Shown here in pieces: positions 1-6,477 of a stretch of DNA of 56,757 bases. A program made the position numbers and the translations under genes. The notes under the pieces are model-generated. The model did not search any database. It was not told where the DNA came from and was given only the letters and a program-made list of their open reading frames with translations. This stretch comes from JAAYYM01 sp964631375 (GTDB taxonomy: Bacteria; Bacillota; Clostridia; Lachnospirales; Lachnospiraceae): NCBI GenBank assembly GCA_964631375.1, contig CAZVYQ010000015.1, positions 1 to 56,757 on the forward strand, in the 5' to 3' direction. How positions within the stretch are numbered: the first letter of the stretch is position 1; every line of letters begins with the position of its first letter.

Positions 1-153
1 AAAAAAATTAGCGAATTGAGTCAATGTTGCGATATCAGGCTCCGCCAGATTGTTTTCATATTTGTGGATGGATTGCTGTGTCAGATGAAACATTTCCGCC
101 AGCTTTTGCTGACTGAGACCTCTGGACTCACGCAGTTCCTTTAACTTCAACAT
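1..153 (-). CDS. XRE-family helix-turn-helix regulator (N-terminal part)
   Basis: The first 51 codons of a transcriptional regulator that runs off the left edge. The translation begins MLKLKELRESRGLSQQKLAE and continues through a recognition helix (LTQQSIHKYEN) and the LAEPDIATL stretch. This is the classic Cro/C1-type HTH layout: helix 2 with SQQKLAE, helix 3 with TQQSIHKYE. The ATG at 151-153 follows a GGTGATC-type ribosome site at suitable distance. Any C-terminal domain lies outside the window, so its ligand and targets cannot be read. The upstream DNA carries a palindrome (204-229) that fits an autoregulatory operator. Family assignment is firm; function beyond DNA binding is unknown. 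Confidence 0.9.
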   Translation of the reverse strand, partial: MLKLKELRESRGLSQQKLAEMFHLTQQSIHKYENNLAEPDIATLTQFANFF

Positions 154-203
154 ATTGATCACCTTACTTCCAAGTCTTCTCTTATTGTACCAATCTATAC
201 GTT

Positions 204-252
204 TTACAACTAAACTCCGATAGTTGTAACGCACAACAACACTTGGTTGTAA
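204..252. promoter_or_regulatory. Palindromic candidate operator upstream of the XRE gene
   Basis: TTACAACTA (204-212) and TAGTTGTAA (221-229) form a perfect 9-bp inverted repeat with an 8-bp centre. A third near-identical half-site, TGGTTGTAA, lies at 244-252. On the minus strand the array sits just upstream of a TACAAT-like -10 and the XRE start codon, so binding there would block the gene's own promoter. Role as operator is inferred. Confidence 0.5.
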
Positions 253-295
253 GGCGAAAGAACTCCAATACTATGAGTTCCTCAAGGATCTATTA

Positions 296-1534
296 CTATA
301 GCAATTCCCCATTCACATTCGCTGACTCATCCTCATCTAACGGAATGATCAAGCATTTTTGACCGTCAATCATCTCTGATTTGATCTGATTGACCTTTTG
401 GGGTCTGACACGTAGGACGACGTCGAAGGTTTCAATGGCTTCGTCGGGGATGTTTTCGGAAGCTCCCTTTTCTTCGAGCTGTTGCTTCAGGGTCTTGACT
501 TCTTCTTCGAGGATCATGGCCTTTTTCTTTTGTGCATTTACGGCAAGGGCTTTGGCATCAATCAGGTACTCAGCAGCAGGAGGCATATTGCCGAATTCCT
601 CTGCATAGGATTCCTCGATCTGCTTGACGATCGCTTCCGGGATATTGATTTCGTTCATAAGTGATGGAATCGCATCCTTGGTCATGATAACAGGTTCGGT
701 TTCCTTTGCTTCCGGTTCTTCATGTTCCTCAACGTAGTGACTGATATTTTCCTGAATATTTAACAGGATTTCTTCGCTTTCTTCCTCATCCTCGCCGATG
801 GCGTTTTTGATGATGGAGTGGAAAGCAACCTTCTGCTCGGTAGCAGTTCTCTTAGGGTCACAGCCGAGACCGTCTGTCATGAATTCTGCATGAGGCTCCT
901 TGGCATCTCTAGTGTAATATATGAGAGAATGGATATCAGAGCTGCGGTCTGAAAATGCAGGGAAGATAAATCCGTTATCAGGTGGACATACGACCCAGTC
1001 GCGGATACGGGGACCGATGCGGTTCTCATCCTTGCGATAACCCAGACCTGGCTTGGACAGAGCGACAGGGCAGATGGCACATAATATGTATTCATATACT
1101 TCCTCAGATTCATCCAGCTTTGAGTTATCACTGGTTTTTGTCATGACATCATAGGCATCATGAAAGAGCAGAATCAGGTAGTTGCCGACATAGTCATAGC
1201 TGTTGATGATCATTTCATAGAAGCGATCCAATAGGTCTTCATTTTTAAAATCACTGCTTTTTAATCCCATTAGGAACTGTTGTCTGCCGCCTGCATCCTC
1301 TTCTGCAAGTGGAAACTCCAGGTTCAACAGGTTATTACCTACAGTTCCTGACAATGTTTTTTTGGCGATTTCGAGGTACTTATAAAACTCATCATCCTCC
1401 AGATTTAAAAAGGTTTCATTCATTTTGACAACAATCTGCTTACTGTTGTCTACATAAGCACCACATAATCTGGTAAAGGTACATTCCTCTTTTTTGTATC
1501 TTCTCTTTAGTTCAGCTATATCTTTTTTTGTCAT
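296..1534 (-). CDS. DUF4317 family protein
   Basis: A 412-residue soluble protein beginning MTKKDIAELKRRYKKEECTF, which I recognise as the DUF4317 family common in Clostridia. No biochemical role is known to me. There is no signal peptide or membrane segment. The middle (about 240-285) is very rich in Glu. Residues about 325-355 form a Lys/Glu/Gln-rich probable coiled coil, and the C-terminal 50 residues form a separate small domain (ETFDVVLRVRPQKVN). The ATG has a GAGGA site upstream. It is transcribed toward the XRE gene, with about 140 bp between them, so it is probably an independent unit. Its 5' end is divergent from the hydrolase at 1739. Confidence 0.85.
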   Translation of the reverse strand: MTKKDIAELKRRYKKEECTFTRLCGAYVDNSKQIVVKMNETFLNLEDDEFYKYLEIAKKTLSGTVGNNLLNLEFPLAEEDAGGRQQFLMGLKSSDFKNEDLLDRFYEMIINSYDYVGNYLILLFHDAYDVMTKTSDNSKLDESEEVYEYILCAICPVALSKPGLGYRKDENRIGPRIRDWVVCPPDNGFIFPAFSDRSSDIHSLIYYTRDAKEPHAEFMTDGLGCDPKRTATEQKVAFHSIIKNAIGEDEEESEEILLNIQENISHYVEEHEEPEAKETEPVIMTKDAIPSLMNEINIPEAIVKQIEESYAEEFGNMPPAAEYLIDAKALAVNAQKKKAMILEEEVKTLKQQLEEKGASENIPDEAIETFDVVLRVRPQKVNQIKSEMIDGQKCLIIPLDEDESANVNGELL

Positions 1535-1654
1535 GGTTTATCCTCATTTCGTATGTCTGATTGACTCACCGCATGGAATTATGATTCTGCAAGGAGCAGT
1601 TCTATTGTAACGATTTTCGAATTTACCTGCAAGCAGAAAATCTGAATGATCAGG

Positions 1655-1683
1655 TTTTCAAAGTATATAATCAATGCTATAAT
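1655..1683 (+). promoter_or_regulatory. Putative sigma-A promoter for the alpha/beta hydrolase
   Basis: TTTTCA (1655-1660), a 17-bp spacer and a perfect TATAAT (1678-1683) lie 56 bp upstream of the hydrolase start. The -35 is weak (4 of 6), the -10 is consensus. Confidence 0.5.
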
Positions 1684-1738
1684 TCTTTACAGATTTGAAA
1701 TGTAGGATTTATCATATAATCGAAGGAGAAGACATCAT

Positions 1739-2581
1739 ATGGAACAAAAGAAAGCCAAGATCTCCAGACGACTCTTCAAAGCAGTACTTATTATTCTGGG
1801 AGTCTATCTGTTTATTTGTATATTTCTCTATTTCTTTCAGGAAAGACTTATTTTTCCTCCCGCATTCAATCATAATCTTGAGGTCACTGATAACAGTGAT
1901 ATTCCTAATTTGAAACCGCTTGAGCTTGGTATGAGTGATGGATGTAAGCTGTGTGGTTATAGAATAGAGGCACAAAATACGGAATCCAGGAATCTACTGT
2001 TTTATTTTGGTGCAAATGCGGAGGATATCTCATCTCTTCCTCACAAAATGCTGAACCTATCTGATTGGAACATTATTTTAATTAATTACAGAGGCTATGA
2101 TAAAAGTGAGGGTCAACCGAGTACAGAAATCCTTTATCAGGATGCCGTAGAAGTTTACGATGCGATTCTTGGAGAAGGAATTGAATATGACAATATTGTT
2201 ATTATGGGCAGGAGTATTGGCTCCAGCGTGGCTACCTGTTTGGCTTCTCAGCGTGAAAATTGTGGTTTGATCTTGATTTCACCGTTTGATACTATGGAAC
2301 ATATCGTTACATGTAAATGCCCGATTTTCCCGACCAAGCTTGTATTAAGGAATAAATTCAACTCGGTAAAATATGCTCCGAGTGTAACCACGCCGGTCTA
2401 TATGCTGGTTGGTACAAAGGATTTACTTGTTCCGAATTCCTTATCCAGAGAGTTGATGACCTATTTTCCAAATGAAGTTCATTATAATGAAATTGCCGGG
2501 GTCGGGCATAATACAATTGATGATGCTGATGAATATTGGGTTCGAATTCAGGGTTTTTTGGAGGAATTACAGAACTTGTGA
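1739..2581 (+). CDS. Membrane-anchored alpha/beta hydrolase
   Basis: A 280-residue serine hydrolase of the Bem46/ABHD13-like alpha/beta-hydrolase type. One N-terminal transmembrane segment (about residues 14-33) follows a Lys/Arg-rich start, so the catalytic domain is probably outside the membrane, tethered to it. The nucleophile elbow GRSIGS places Ser at residue 159. An Asp in GTKDLLVP and a His in GVGHNTI complete a plausible triad, and YRGYDKSEG is the usual oxyanion-side motif. The substrate cannot be inferred; esters or short acyl groups are likely for the family. The start has an AAGGAG site. It is a single-gene unit with its own promoter and a terminator at 2587. Confidence 0.85.
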   Translation: MEQKKAKISRRLFKAVLIILGVYLFICIFLYFFQERLIFPPAFNHNLEVTDNSDIPNLKPLELGMSDGCKLCGYRIEAQNTESRNLLFYFGANAEDISSLPHKMLNLSDWNIILINYRGYDKSEGQPSTEILYQDAVEVYDAILGEGIEYDNIVIMGRSIGSSVATCLASQRENCGLILISPFDTMEHIVTCKCPIFPTKLVLRNKFNSVKYAPSVTTPVYMLVGTKDLLVPNSLSRELMTYFPNEVHYNEIAGVGHNTIDDADEYWVRIQGFLEELQNL

Positions 2582-2586
2582 AAAAG

Positions 2587-2620
2587 AAAAGCCAATACCG
2601 ATTGGGGTATGGCTTTTCTT
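2587..2620. terminator. Intrinsic terminator between convergent genes
   Basis: AAAAGCC and ATACC pair with GGTAT and GGCTTTT, with a single bulged A and a short loop; the stem is flanked by A-rich and T-rich runs. It lies between the hydrolase (plus strand) and the peptidoglycan-binding protein (minus strand) and could serve both. Confidence 0.8.
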
Positions 2621-2649
2621 ATGCTTAATATTATGTTAAATCATTGGCT

Positions 2650-3198
2650 TTATAATCCAAGAAGAAACTTTATATGCTGATTGATGGTTCCGTCTGCCGG
2701 AATTCCGTATGAAAGCTGATATGTCTTAATAGCCTGCTGTGTTGAGGCATCAAGGATTCCTGTAATGTTTCCATTATAGAAACCATACAGTTTTAATTTC
2801 TCCTGAACAGTTGAAACCTCTTTTGATACAGCCGGTGTCATTACAGTAGCCGGAACTGTTGCTAATGCAGCCTGTGCCTGACCTGCCGAGAGAATCTGCT
2901 GACATTGTTGTATTGCAACTGCCTGAGCTTGGAGCTGAACCAACAGTTGTTGAATTTCTGGGGTCTGAGCCTGTTGCTGCAGTAATGTTTGTTGTGTAAC
3001 AACGGCTTGAAGCTGTTGCTGTAAAGCAGTTAATGTCGCTGCTTGAGTTTGCTGTATCGCTGCTGTCTGGGCCTGCTGGACAGCTGTATTTGGCTGAGCA
3101 GGAGTAACGCTGACTAAACTGGGAACAGCTGCAAACGTAGGAATTGTTAATGACAGAGATAATACGACTGTTAATAATAATGAAATCTTCTTCTTCAT
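2650..3198 (-). CDS. Secreted Gln/Ala-rich protein with peptidoglycan-binding domain
   Basis: A 182-residue exported protein. Residues 1-23 are a signal peptide (MKKK, hydrophobic core, TFAA cleavage region). Residues about 30-115 are almost entirely Gln, Ala, Thr, Leu and Val, with recurring QQ/QAQ runs, probably a helical or coiled-coil spacer. The C-terminal 55 residues look like a PG_binding_1 domain (VQEKLKLYGFYNGNITG...TQQAIKTYQ). No catalytic domain is present, so it is more likely a cell-wall-associated structural or adaptor protein than a hydrolase. A clear AAGGAAGG site precedes the start. The low-complexity middle differs in composition from neighbouring genes. Confidence 0.8.
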   Translation of the reverse strand: MKKKISLLLTVVLSLSLTIPTFAAVPSLVSVTPAQPNTAVQQAQTAAIQQTQAATLTALQQQLQAVVTQQTLLQQQAQTPEIQQLLVQLQAQAVAIQQCQQILSAGQAQAALATVPATVMTPAVSKEVSTVQEKLKLYGFYNGNITGILDASTQQAIKTYQLSYGIPADGTINQHIKFLLGL

Positions 3199-3261
3199 TT
3201 GATAGCACCTTCCTTTTTAAAAGAGCCTGACTAAGAACGGCTGATTTTAATGTATAAAGAC

Positions 3262-3290
3262 AGTATAGTTGTATTTCTCATAATATGCAA
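3262..3290 (-). promoter_or_regulatory. Putative sigma-A promoter for the peptidoglycan-binding protein
   Basis: Read on the minus strand: TTGCAT, 17-bp spacer, TATACT, about 63 bp upstream of the start codon. A good match at both elements. Confidence 0.55.
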
Positions 3291-3370
3291 CTGAAAAAGA
3301 GTTGTATACAGAGAATGAGAATGATATAAAGAAAGTAAGAAAAAATACAAGAGATTCAGGAGGCAGTACG

Positions 3371-3754
3371 ATGGGCTTGGTACAGGGAATTCATCATATT
3401 TCTATGAAATGCTGTAATGAGGAAGAGGAGAAACGAGTCATTCAGTTTTATCATGAATTGCTTGGGCTGGAGATCATACGCAGATGGGATAGCGGGTTTA
3501 TGCTTAATAGTGGAACCGGTTTGATTGAGATTTTTACAAATGGTGATAAACCTTTGGATAAAGGGATCATTCGCCATATTGCACTTGCTGTTTCGGATGT
3601 GGATGAGTGTGTGAATATTGTACGTAATGCAGGATATCAGGTTTTCATAGAGCCGAATGACATCGAGATGAACTCTGATCCTGTTTTTCGTGCAAGAATG
3701 GCTTTTTGTATTGGACCGTTAGGGGAAGAAATTGAGTTTTTTAAGGAACAATGA
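3371..3754 (+). CDS. VOC superfamily (glyoxalase/dioxygenase-like) protein
   Basis: A 127-residue protein with the paired beta-alpha-beta-beta-beta modules of the VOC superfamily. It opens with GIHHISMKC, continues FYHELLGLEIIRRW, and has a second metal-side module at IRHIALAVSDVDECVNIVRNAGYQ, ending GPLGEEIEFFKE. His and Glu residues suitable for metal binding are visible (HHIS, IEIF, RHIAL, EIEFF). The substrate is unknown; the family includes lactoylglutathione lyases and epimerases. I chose the ATG at 3371 because an AGGAGG site sits 7 bases upstream; an ATG at 3302 would add 23 unconserved-looking residues without a site. Its stop overlaps the RluA gene start, so the two are translationally coupled. 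Confidence 0.8.
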   Translation: MGLVQGIHHISMKCCNEEEEKRVIQFYHELLGLEIIRRWDSGFMLNSGTGLIEIFTNGDKPLDKGIIRHIALAVSDVDECVNIVRNAGYQVFIEPNDIEMNSDPVFRARMAFCIGPLGEEIEFFKEQ

Positions 3755-4695
3755 CCATGCGTAGAACATTATCATATCAGGTAACAGAAGAAGATGTTGC
3801 GAATACAGTCGGAGGCTTGGTGAACTTTTTGCTGAAGGATTGTCTGCATCTGAGTGGACGAGAAGTAAGCCGTGCAAAGTTCCTGCCGGATGGTATTCTG
3901 GCAGACGGAGTACAGGTCACGGTCAAGCAGAGGGTCGTGGCAGGACAGATACTGACTGTGTGTATCGAGGATACGACGGGAAAAGAAAGTCGTGTTGCAC
4001 CGCGAGAGGGTGCAGTGGAGATACTTTATGAGGATGAAGATATTGTATTTGTAAATAAGCCTGCTGGGGTTGTCGTGCATCCCTCACATGGTCATTTTTA
4101 TGATTCGATAGGTAATTATCTGGCTTACCATTATGAACAACTGGGACAGGATGTAATCTGCCGTGTGATTGGCCGGTTGGATAAGGATACTTCCGGAGTT
4201 TTGCTGTTTGCCAAGAATCAGGCAGCGGCAGCGAGGATGACGGCACAGAAGAAAAACGGTATGAGTAGCCGCACTTATCTTGCTGTGGTGAACGGTCATC
4301 TGCCCGAAAGGTGTGGTGAGATTGATTTACCGCTAGAACGTATGCCCGAGGAGCTGATGCTTCAGCAGGTCAGTGAGAATGGACTTTCTGCACATACGAT
4401 GTATCAGGTACGACAAGAATATGAGTGCTATTCCTTACTTTCTGTACAGATTGCAACTGGTAGAACACATCAGATCCGGGTGCATATGGCTTCTATCGGG
4501 CATCCTCTATTGGGAGATTCACTGTATGGCGGGCAGGATTTTTTAGATACACGAATCAACCGTGCAGCACTGCATTCTGCAGAGGTGACGTGCAGACAGC
4601 CCTTTACCGGAGAGCAGATCCGGGTCGAAAGTCCACTTCCGGAGGATATGCGGAAGCTGATAGAGGAGGAGCGTTATGGAGAGTTATTTAATTAA
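3751..4695 (+). CDS. RluA-family 23S rRNA/tRNA pseudouridine synthase
   Basis: A 314-residue pseudouridine synthase of the RluA/RluD family, which isomerises specific uridines in structured RNA. Residues about 10-75 resemble the S4-type RNA-binding domain. The catalytic domain begins near residue 90 (ILYEDEDIVFVNKPAGVVVH) and carries the signature GRLDKDTSG with catalytic Asp at residue 144. GRTHQIRVHMA and HPLLGDSLYGG follow, all expected motifs. The specific target uridine cannot be told from sequence. It starts inside the stop codon of the VOC gene (ATGA overlap). A small open frame (4676-4756) begins within its 3' end. Confidence 0.9.
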   Translation: MTMRRTLSYQVTEEDVANTVGGLVNFLLKDCLHLSGREVSRAKFLPDGILADGVQVTVKQRVVAGQILTVCIEDTTGKESRVAPREGAVEILYEDEDIVFVNKPAGVVVHPSHGHFYDSIGNYLAYHYEQLGQDVICRVIGRLDKDTSGVLLFAKNQAAAARMTAQKKNGMSSRTYLAVVNGHLPERCGEIDLPLERMPEELMLQQVSENGLSAHTMYQVRQEYECYSLLSVQIATGRTHQIRVHMASIGHPLLGDSLYGGQDFLDTRINRAALHSAEVTCRQPFTGEQIRVESPLPEDMRKLIEEERYGELFN

Positions 4696-4756
4696 GGACA
4701 CAACCAAAGAAGAACGAGCCAGATTGTGGCGAAATCACCGGAACGTGAGCGTGTGA
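4676..4756 (+). pseudogene. Short open frame overlapping the RluA 3' end; possible frameshifted remnant
   Basis: A 26-codon frame with a GGAGG-rich upstream region (4665-4670) encodes MESYLIKDTTKEERARL and then reads WRNHRNVSV before stopping. The first 17 residues are protein-like, and YLIKDTTKEER resembles the start of small proteins I recall from Lachnospiraceae. Just after ARL the plausible continuation VAKSPERERVSILFD appears only in another frame, so a one-base deletion could have broken the gene. This is an inference from reading frames; it could also be a genuine micropeptide or chance. Confidence 0.35.
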
Positions 4757-4778
4757 GCATTTTATTTGATACATCCTC

Positions 4779-4807
4779 TTGACAATATGATATCATAATG
4801 ATATCAT
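4779..4807 (+). promoter_or_regulatory. Promoter with twin palindromic operator for the SPFH-Arc operon
   Basis: TTGACA (4779-4784), a 17-bp spacer and TATCAT (4802-4807) form a near-consensus promoter. Two copies of the perfect palindrome ATGATATCAT occupy 4787-4796 and 4798-4807, so they fill the spacer and the -10. Their centres are 11 bp apart, about one helical turn, as expected for co-operative binding of dimers on one DNA face. The second gene of the operon encodes an Arc-like protein, an obvious candidate ligand. Confidence 0.7.
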
Positions 4808-4852
4808 ATCAATATAAATATGAAACATATATTTAACAAGGAGGATTTCATC

Positions 4853-5848
4853 ATGGAGAAAAAATTAGAGCACAAAAAGAATGGCATGTTTGCCTTGATA
4901 ACAACCACCGTTTTATATATTCTGGCGATTGTGGGAATCATTTTCGGGGCAATGAGCAGTCCGGCATTGCTGGTAATCAGTCTGGTCTGGGTAATGGTCG
5001 GCTGGATTCCATATCTGGGACTAAAGGTATTGAAGCCACAGGAAGCCTTAGTATTGACCTTATTTGGTAAGTATATCGGAACACTCAGAGAGGACGGCTT
5101 CTATTATGTCAATCCTTTCTGTACTGCTGTGAATCCTGCAGCCAAGACAAAGCTCAGTCAGAGTGGTGATGTGGCCAGAAATGCAATCCAGCTTGCACAG
5201 GGTGCAAATGGAGCACAGACAGCGGAGACGGTGAGTAAGAAGATTTCACTGAAGATCATGACGCTCAACAATAATCGACAGAAGATTAATGATTGTCTTG
5301 GCAATCCGGTTGAGATCGGAATCGCCGTGATGTGGAGAGTGACTGATACAGCGAAAGCAGTATTTAATGTAGATAATTATATGGAGTACTTATCGCTTCA
5401 GTGTGACAGTGCACTTCGAAACATTGTCCGTATTTATCCTTATGATGTGGCACCGAATGTAGATACAACAGGAGACGGAGTAGCAGACGAAGGTAGTTTA
5501 CGAGGTTCCAGCGAAGTGGTTGCCGCTCGTATTCGTGAGGAGATCCAGCAGAAGGTAGAGCCTGCAGGACTTGAAATCATCGAAGCGAGAATCACATATC
5601 TGGCATATGCAACCGAGATTGCAGCGGTTATGCTACAGAGACAGCAGGCATCAGCCATCATTGATGCCAGAAAGATGATCGTTGATGGTGCAGTCGGTAT
5701 GGTAGAGATGGCTCTGGATAAGCTAAGTGAAAAGCAGATCGTGGAGCTGGACGAGGAAAGAAAGGCAGCTATGGTTTCCAACCTGTTGGTTGTATTATGC
5801 GGCAATCATGATACACAACCAATCGTCAATACAGGAAGTCTGTACTAA
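4853..5848 (+). CDS. SPFH/Band-7 domain membrane protein
   Basis: A 331-residue SPFH (stomatin/prohibitin/flotillin/HflK) protein. Two hydrophobic segments at about residues 12-32 and 36-55 anchor it. The SPFH domain follows: LKPQEALVLTLFGKYIGTLREDGFYYVNPF, then VMWRVTDTAKAVFNVDNYMEYLSLQCDSALRNIV. A region resembling the C-terminal helical part ends with RQQASAIIDARKMIVDGAVGMVEMAL. Such proteins form membrane scaffolds or microdomains; the specific partner is unknown. I chose ATG 4853 because AAGGAGG lies 8 bases upstream; the ATG at 4820 lacks a site. Its stop codon overlaps the next gene's ATG by one base. A second, unrelated SPFH gene lies at 49637. Confidence 0.88.
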   Translation: MEKKLEHKKNGMFALITTTVLYILAIVGIIFGAMSSPALLVISLVWVMVGWIPYLGLKVLKPQEALVLTLFGKYIGTLREDGFYYVNPFCTAVNPAAKTKLSQSGDVARNAIQLAQGANGAQTAETVSKKISLKIMTLNNNRQKINDCLGNPVEIGIAVMWRVTDTAKAVFNVDNYMEYLSLQCDSALRNIVRIYPYDVAPNVDTTGDGVADEGSLRGSSEVVAARIREEIQQKVEPAGLEIIEARITYLAYATEIAAVMLQRQQASAIIDARKMIVDGAVGMVEMALDKLSEKQIVELDEERKAAMVSNLLVVLCGNHDTQPIVNTGSLY

Positions 5849-6048
5849 TGGAATCAGGTAAAAAGCAGGTTCCACTCAGATTATCCGGAAAACTGTACGA
5901 TGCCATTGCCGCATGGGCTGAGGATGACTTCCGTTCGGTCAACGGACAGATCGAGTATCTGCTGTCCGAATGTGTCAGACAACGTAAAAAAGACGGAAAG
6001 TATGTTTCGGAGCATCTGGATGAAGCACCTGAACTTGATATTCACTAG
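5848..6048 (+). CDS. Arc-like ribbon-helix-helix DNA-binding protein
   Basis: A 66-residue protein whose first 45 residues fit the Arc/MetJ ribbon-helix-helix fold. KQVPLRLSGKLYDAIAAWAE gives the strand and first helix, and RSVNGQIEYLLSECVRQ gives the second helix with the S-x-N-x-x-I-x-x-L pattern seen in Arc. A short acidic tail follows. It shares one base with the SPFH stop codon (TAATG), so production of the two is coupled. The twin palindrome over the operon promoter is the natural candidate for autoregulation. Direct evidence for that binding is absent. Confidence 0.82.
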   Translation: MESGKKQVPLRLSGKLYDAIAAWAEDDFRSVNGQIEYLLSECVRQRKKDGKYVSEHLDEAPELDIH

Positions 6049-6064
6049 AAATCGCTTGCACCCC

Positions 6065-6094
6065 TTGACAAAAGCAACAATAGAAACGTATAAT
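6065..6094 (+). promoter_or_regulatory. Sigma-A promoter of the ileS T-box transcript
   Basis: TTGACA (6065-6070), an 18-bp spacer and TATAAT (6089-6094): both hexamers are consensus. Transcription would begin just before the T-box leader. Confidence 0.8.
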
Positions 6095-6099
6095 CGCTA

Positions 6100-6402
6100 A
6101 TAGATACAGGCGTTGACGAAGACAGTAGATCATATTTGAAAGTCTCAGAGAGTCGGGGAGGGTGCGATCCCGATACAAGTATTGTATGATTGAAGATCAC
6201 TTCCGAGCTTCGGACTGAACGATTGACCATGACCGAAATCAGATATAAAGTGGTGATTCAGTAAGTACCGACGGTGTCCACCGTTATCGGAGACCATATA
6301 AAAGCAGACTGTACTTAGGTGACAGGAAGCAGAGTATGATGTATCAGGTGGTAAACGAAGAATAGAAACCCTATGACCTCGTCCTTATACAAGGACGAGG
6401 TC
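6100..6402 (+). ncRNA. T-box riboswitch (tRNA-Ile) controlling ileS
   Basis: A T-box leader that senses uncharged tRNA-Ile and lets transcription proceed into ileS. Stem I includes an AGAGAG motif and the specifier region GAAGATCACTTCCGAGC, with ATC (Ile codon) at 6196-6198. The T-box element is AGGTGGTAAACGA at 6346-6358, a variant of the AGGGTGGNACCGCG consensus that keeps the TGGT that pairs with the tRNA acceptor end. TATCAGG and ACGA can pair with TCGT and CCTTATA to form the antiterminator. The competing terminator is a perfect 12-bp stem at 6375-6402 with a 4-base loop and a TTTCT tail. Specifier and downstream gene agree. Confidence 0.92.
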
Positions 6403-6403
6403 T

Positions 6404-6427
6404 TTCTGCGTCAAAAATGACGCAGAA
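6404..6427 (+). other. Perfect hairpin between T-box terminator and ileS
   Basis: TTCTGCGTCA and TGACGCAGAA form a perfect 10-bp stem with a 4-A loop, starting right after the T-box terminator stem. No T-run follows, so it is not an ordinary terminator on the plus strand. It may help to protect the 5' end of the processed mRNA; function unknown. Confidence 0.6.
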
Positions 6428-6477
6428 AACGCTCCGTGCGTGATTAATCATAATCAAAGTAAGAAAGGATGACAAGT

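Noticed and set aside
3302..3370. Longer N-terminus for the VOC protein from the ATG at 3302
   Set aside because: No ribosome site before 3302, whereas AGGAGG lies correctly before 3371, and the VOC domain begins right after it.
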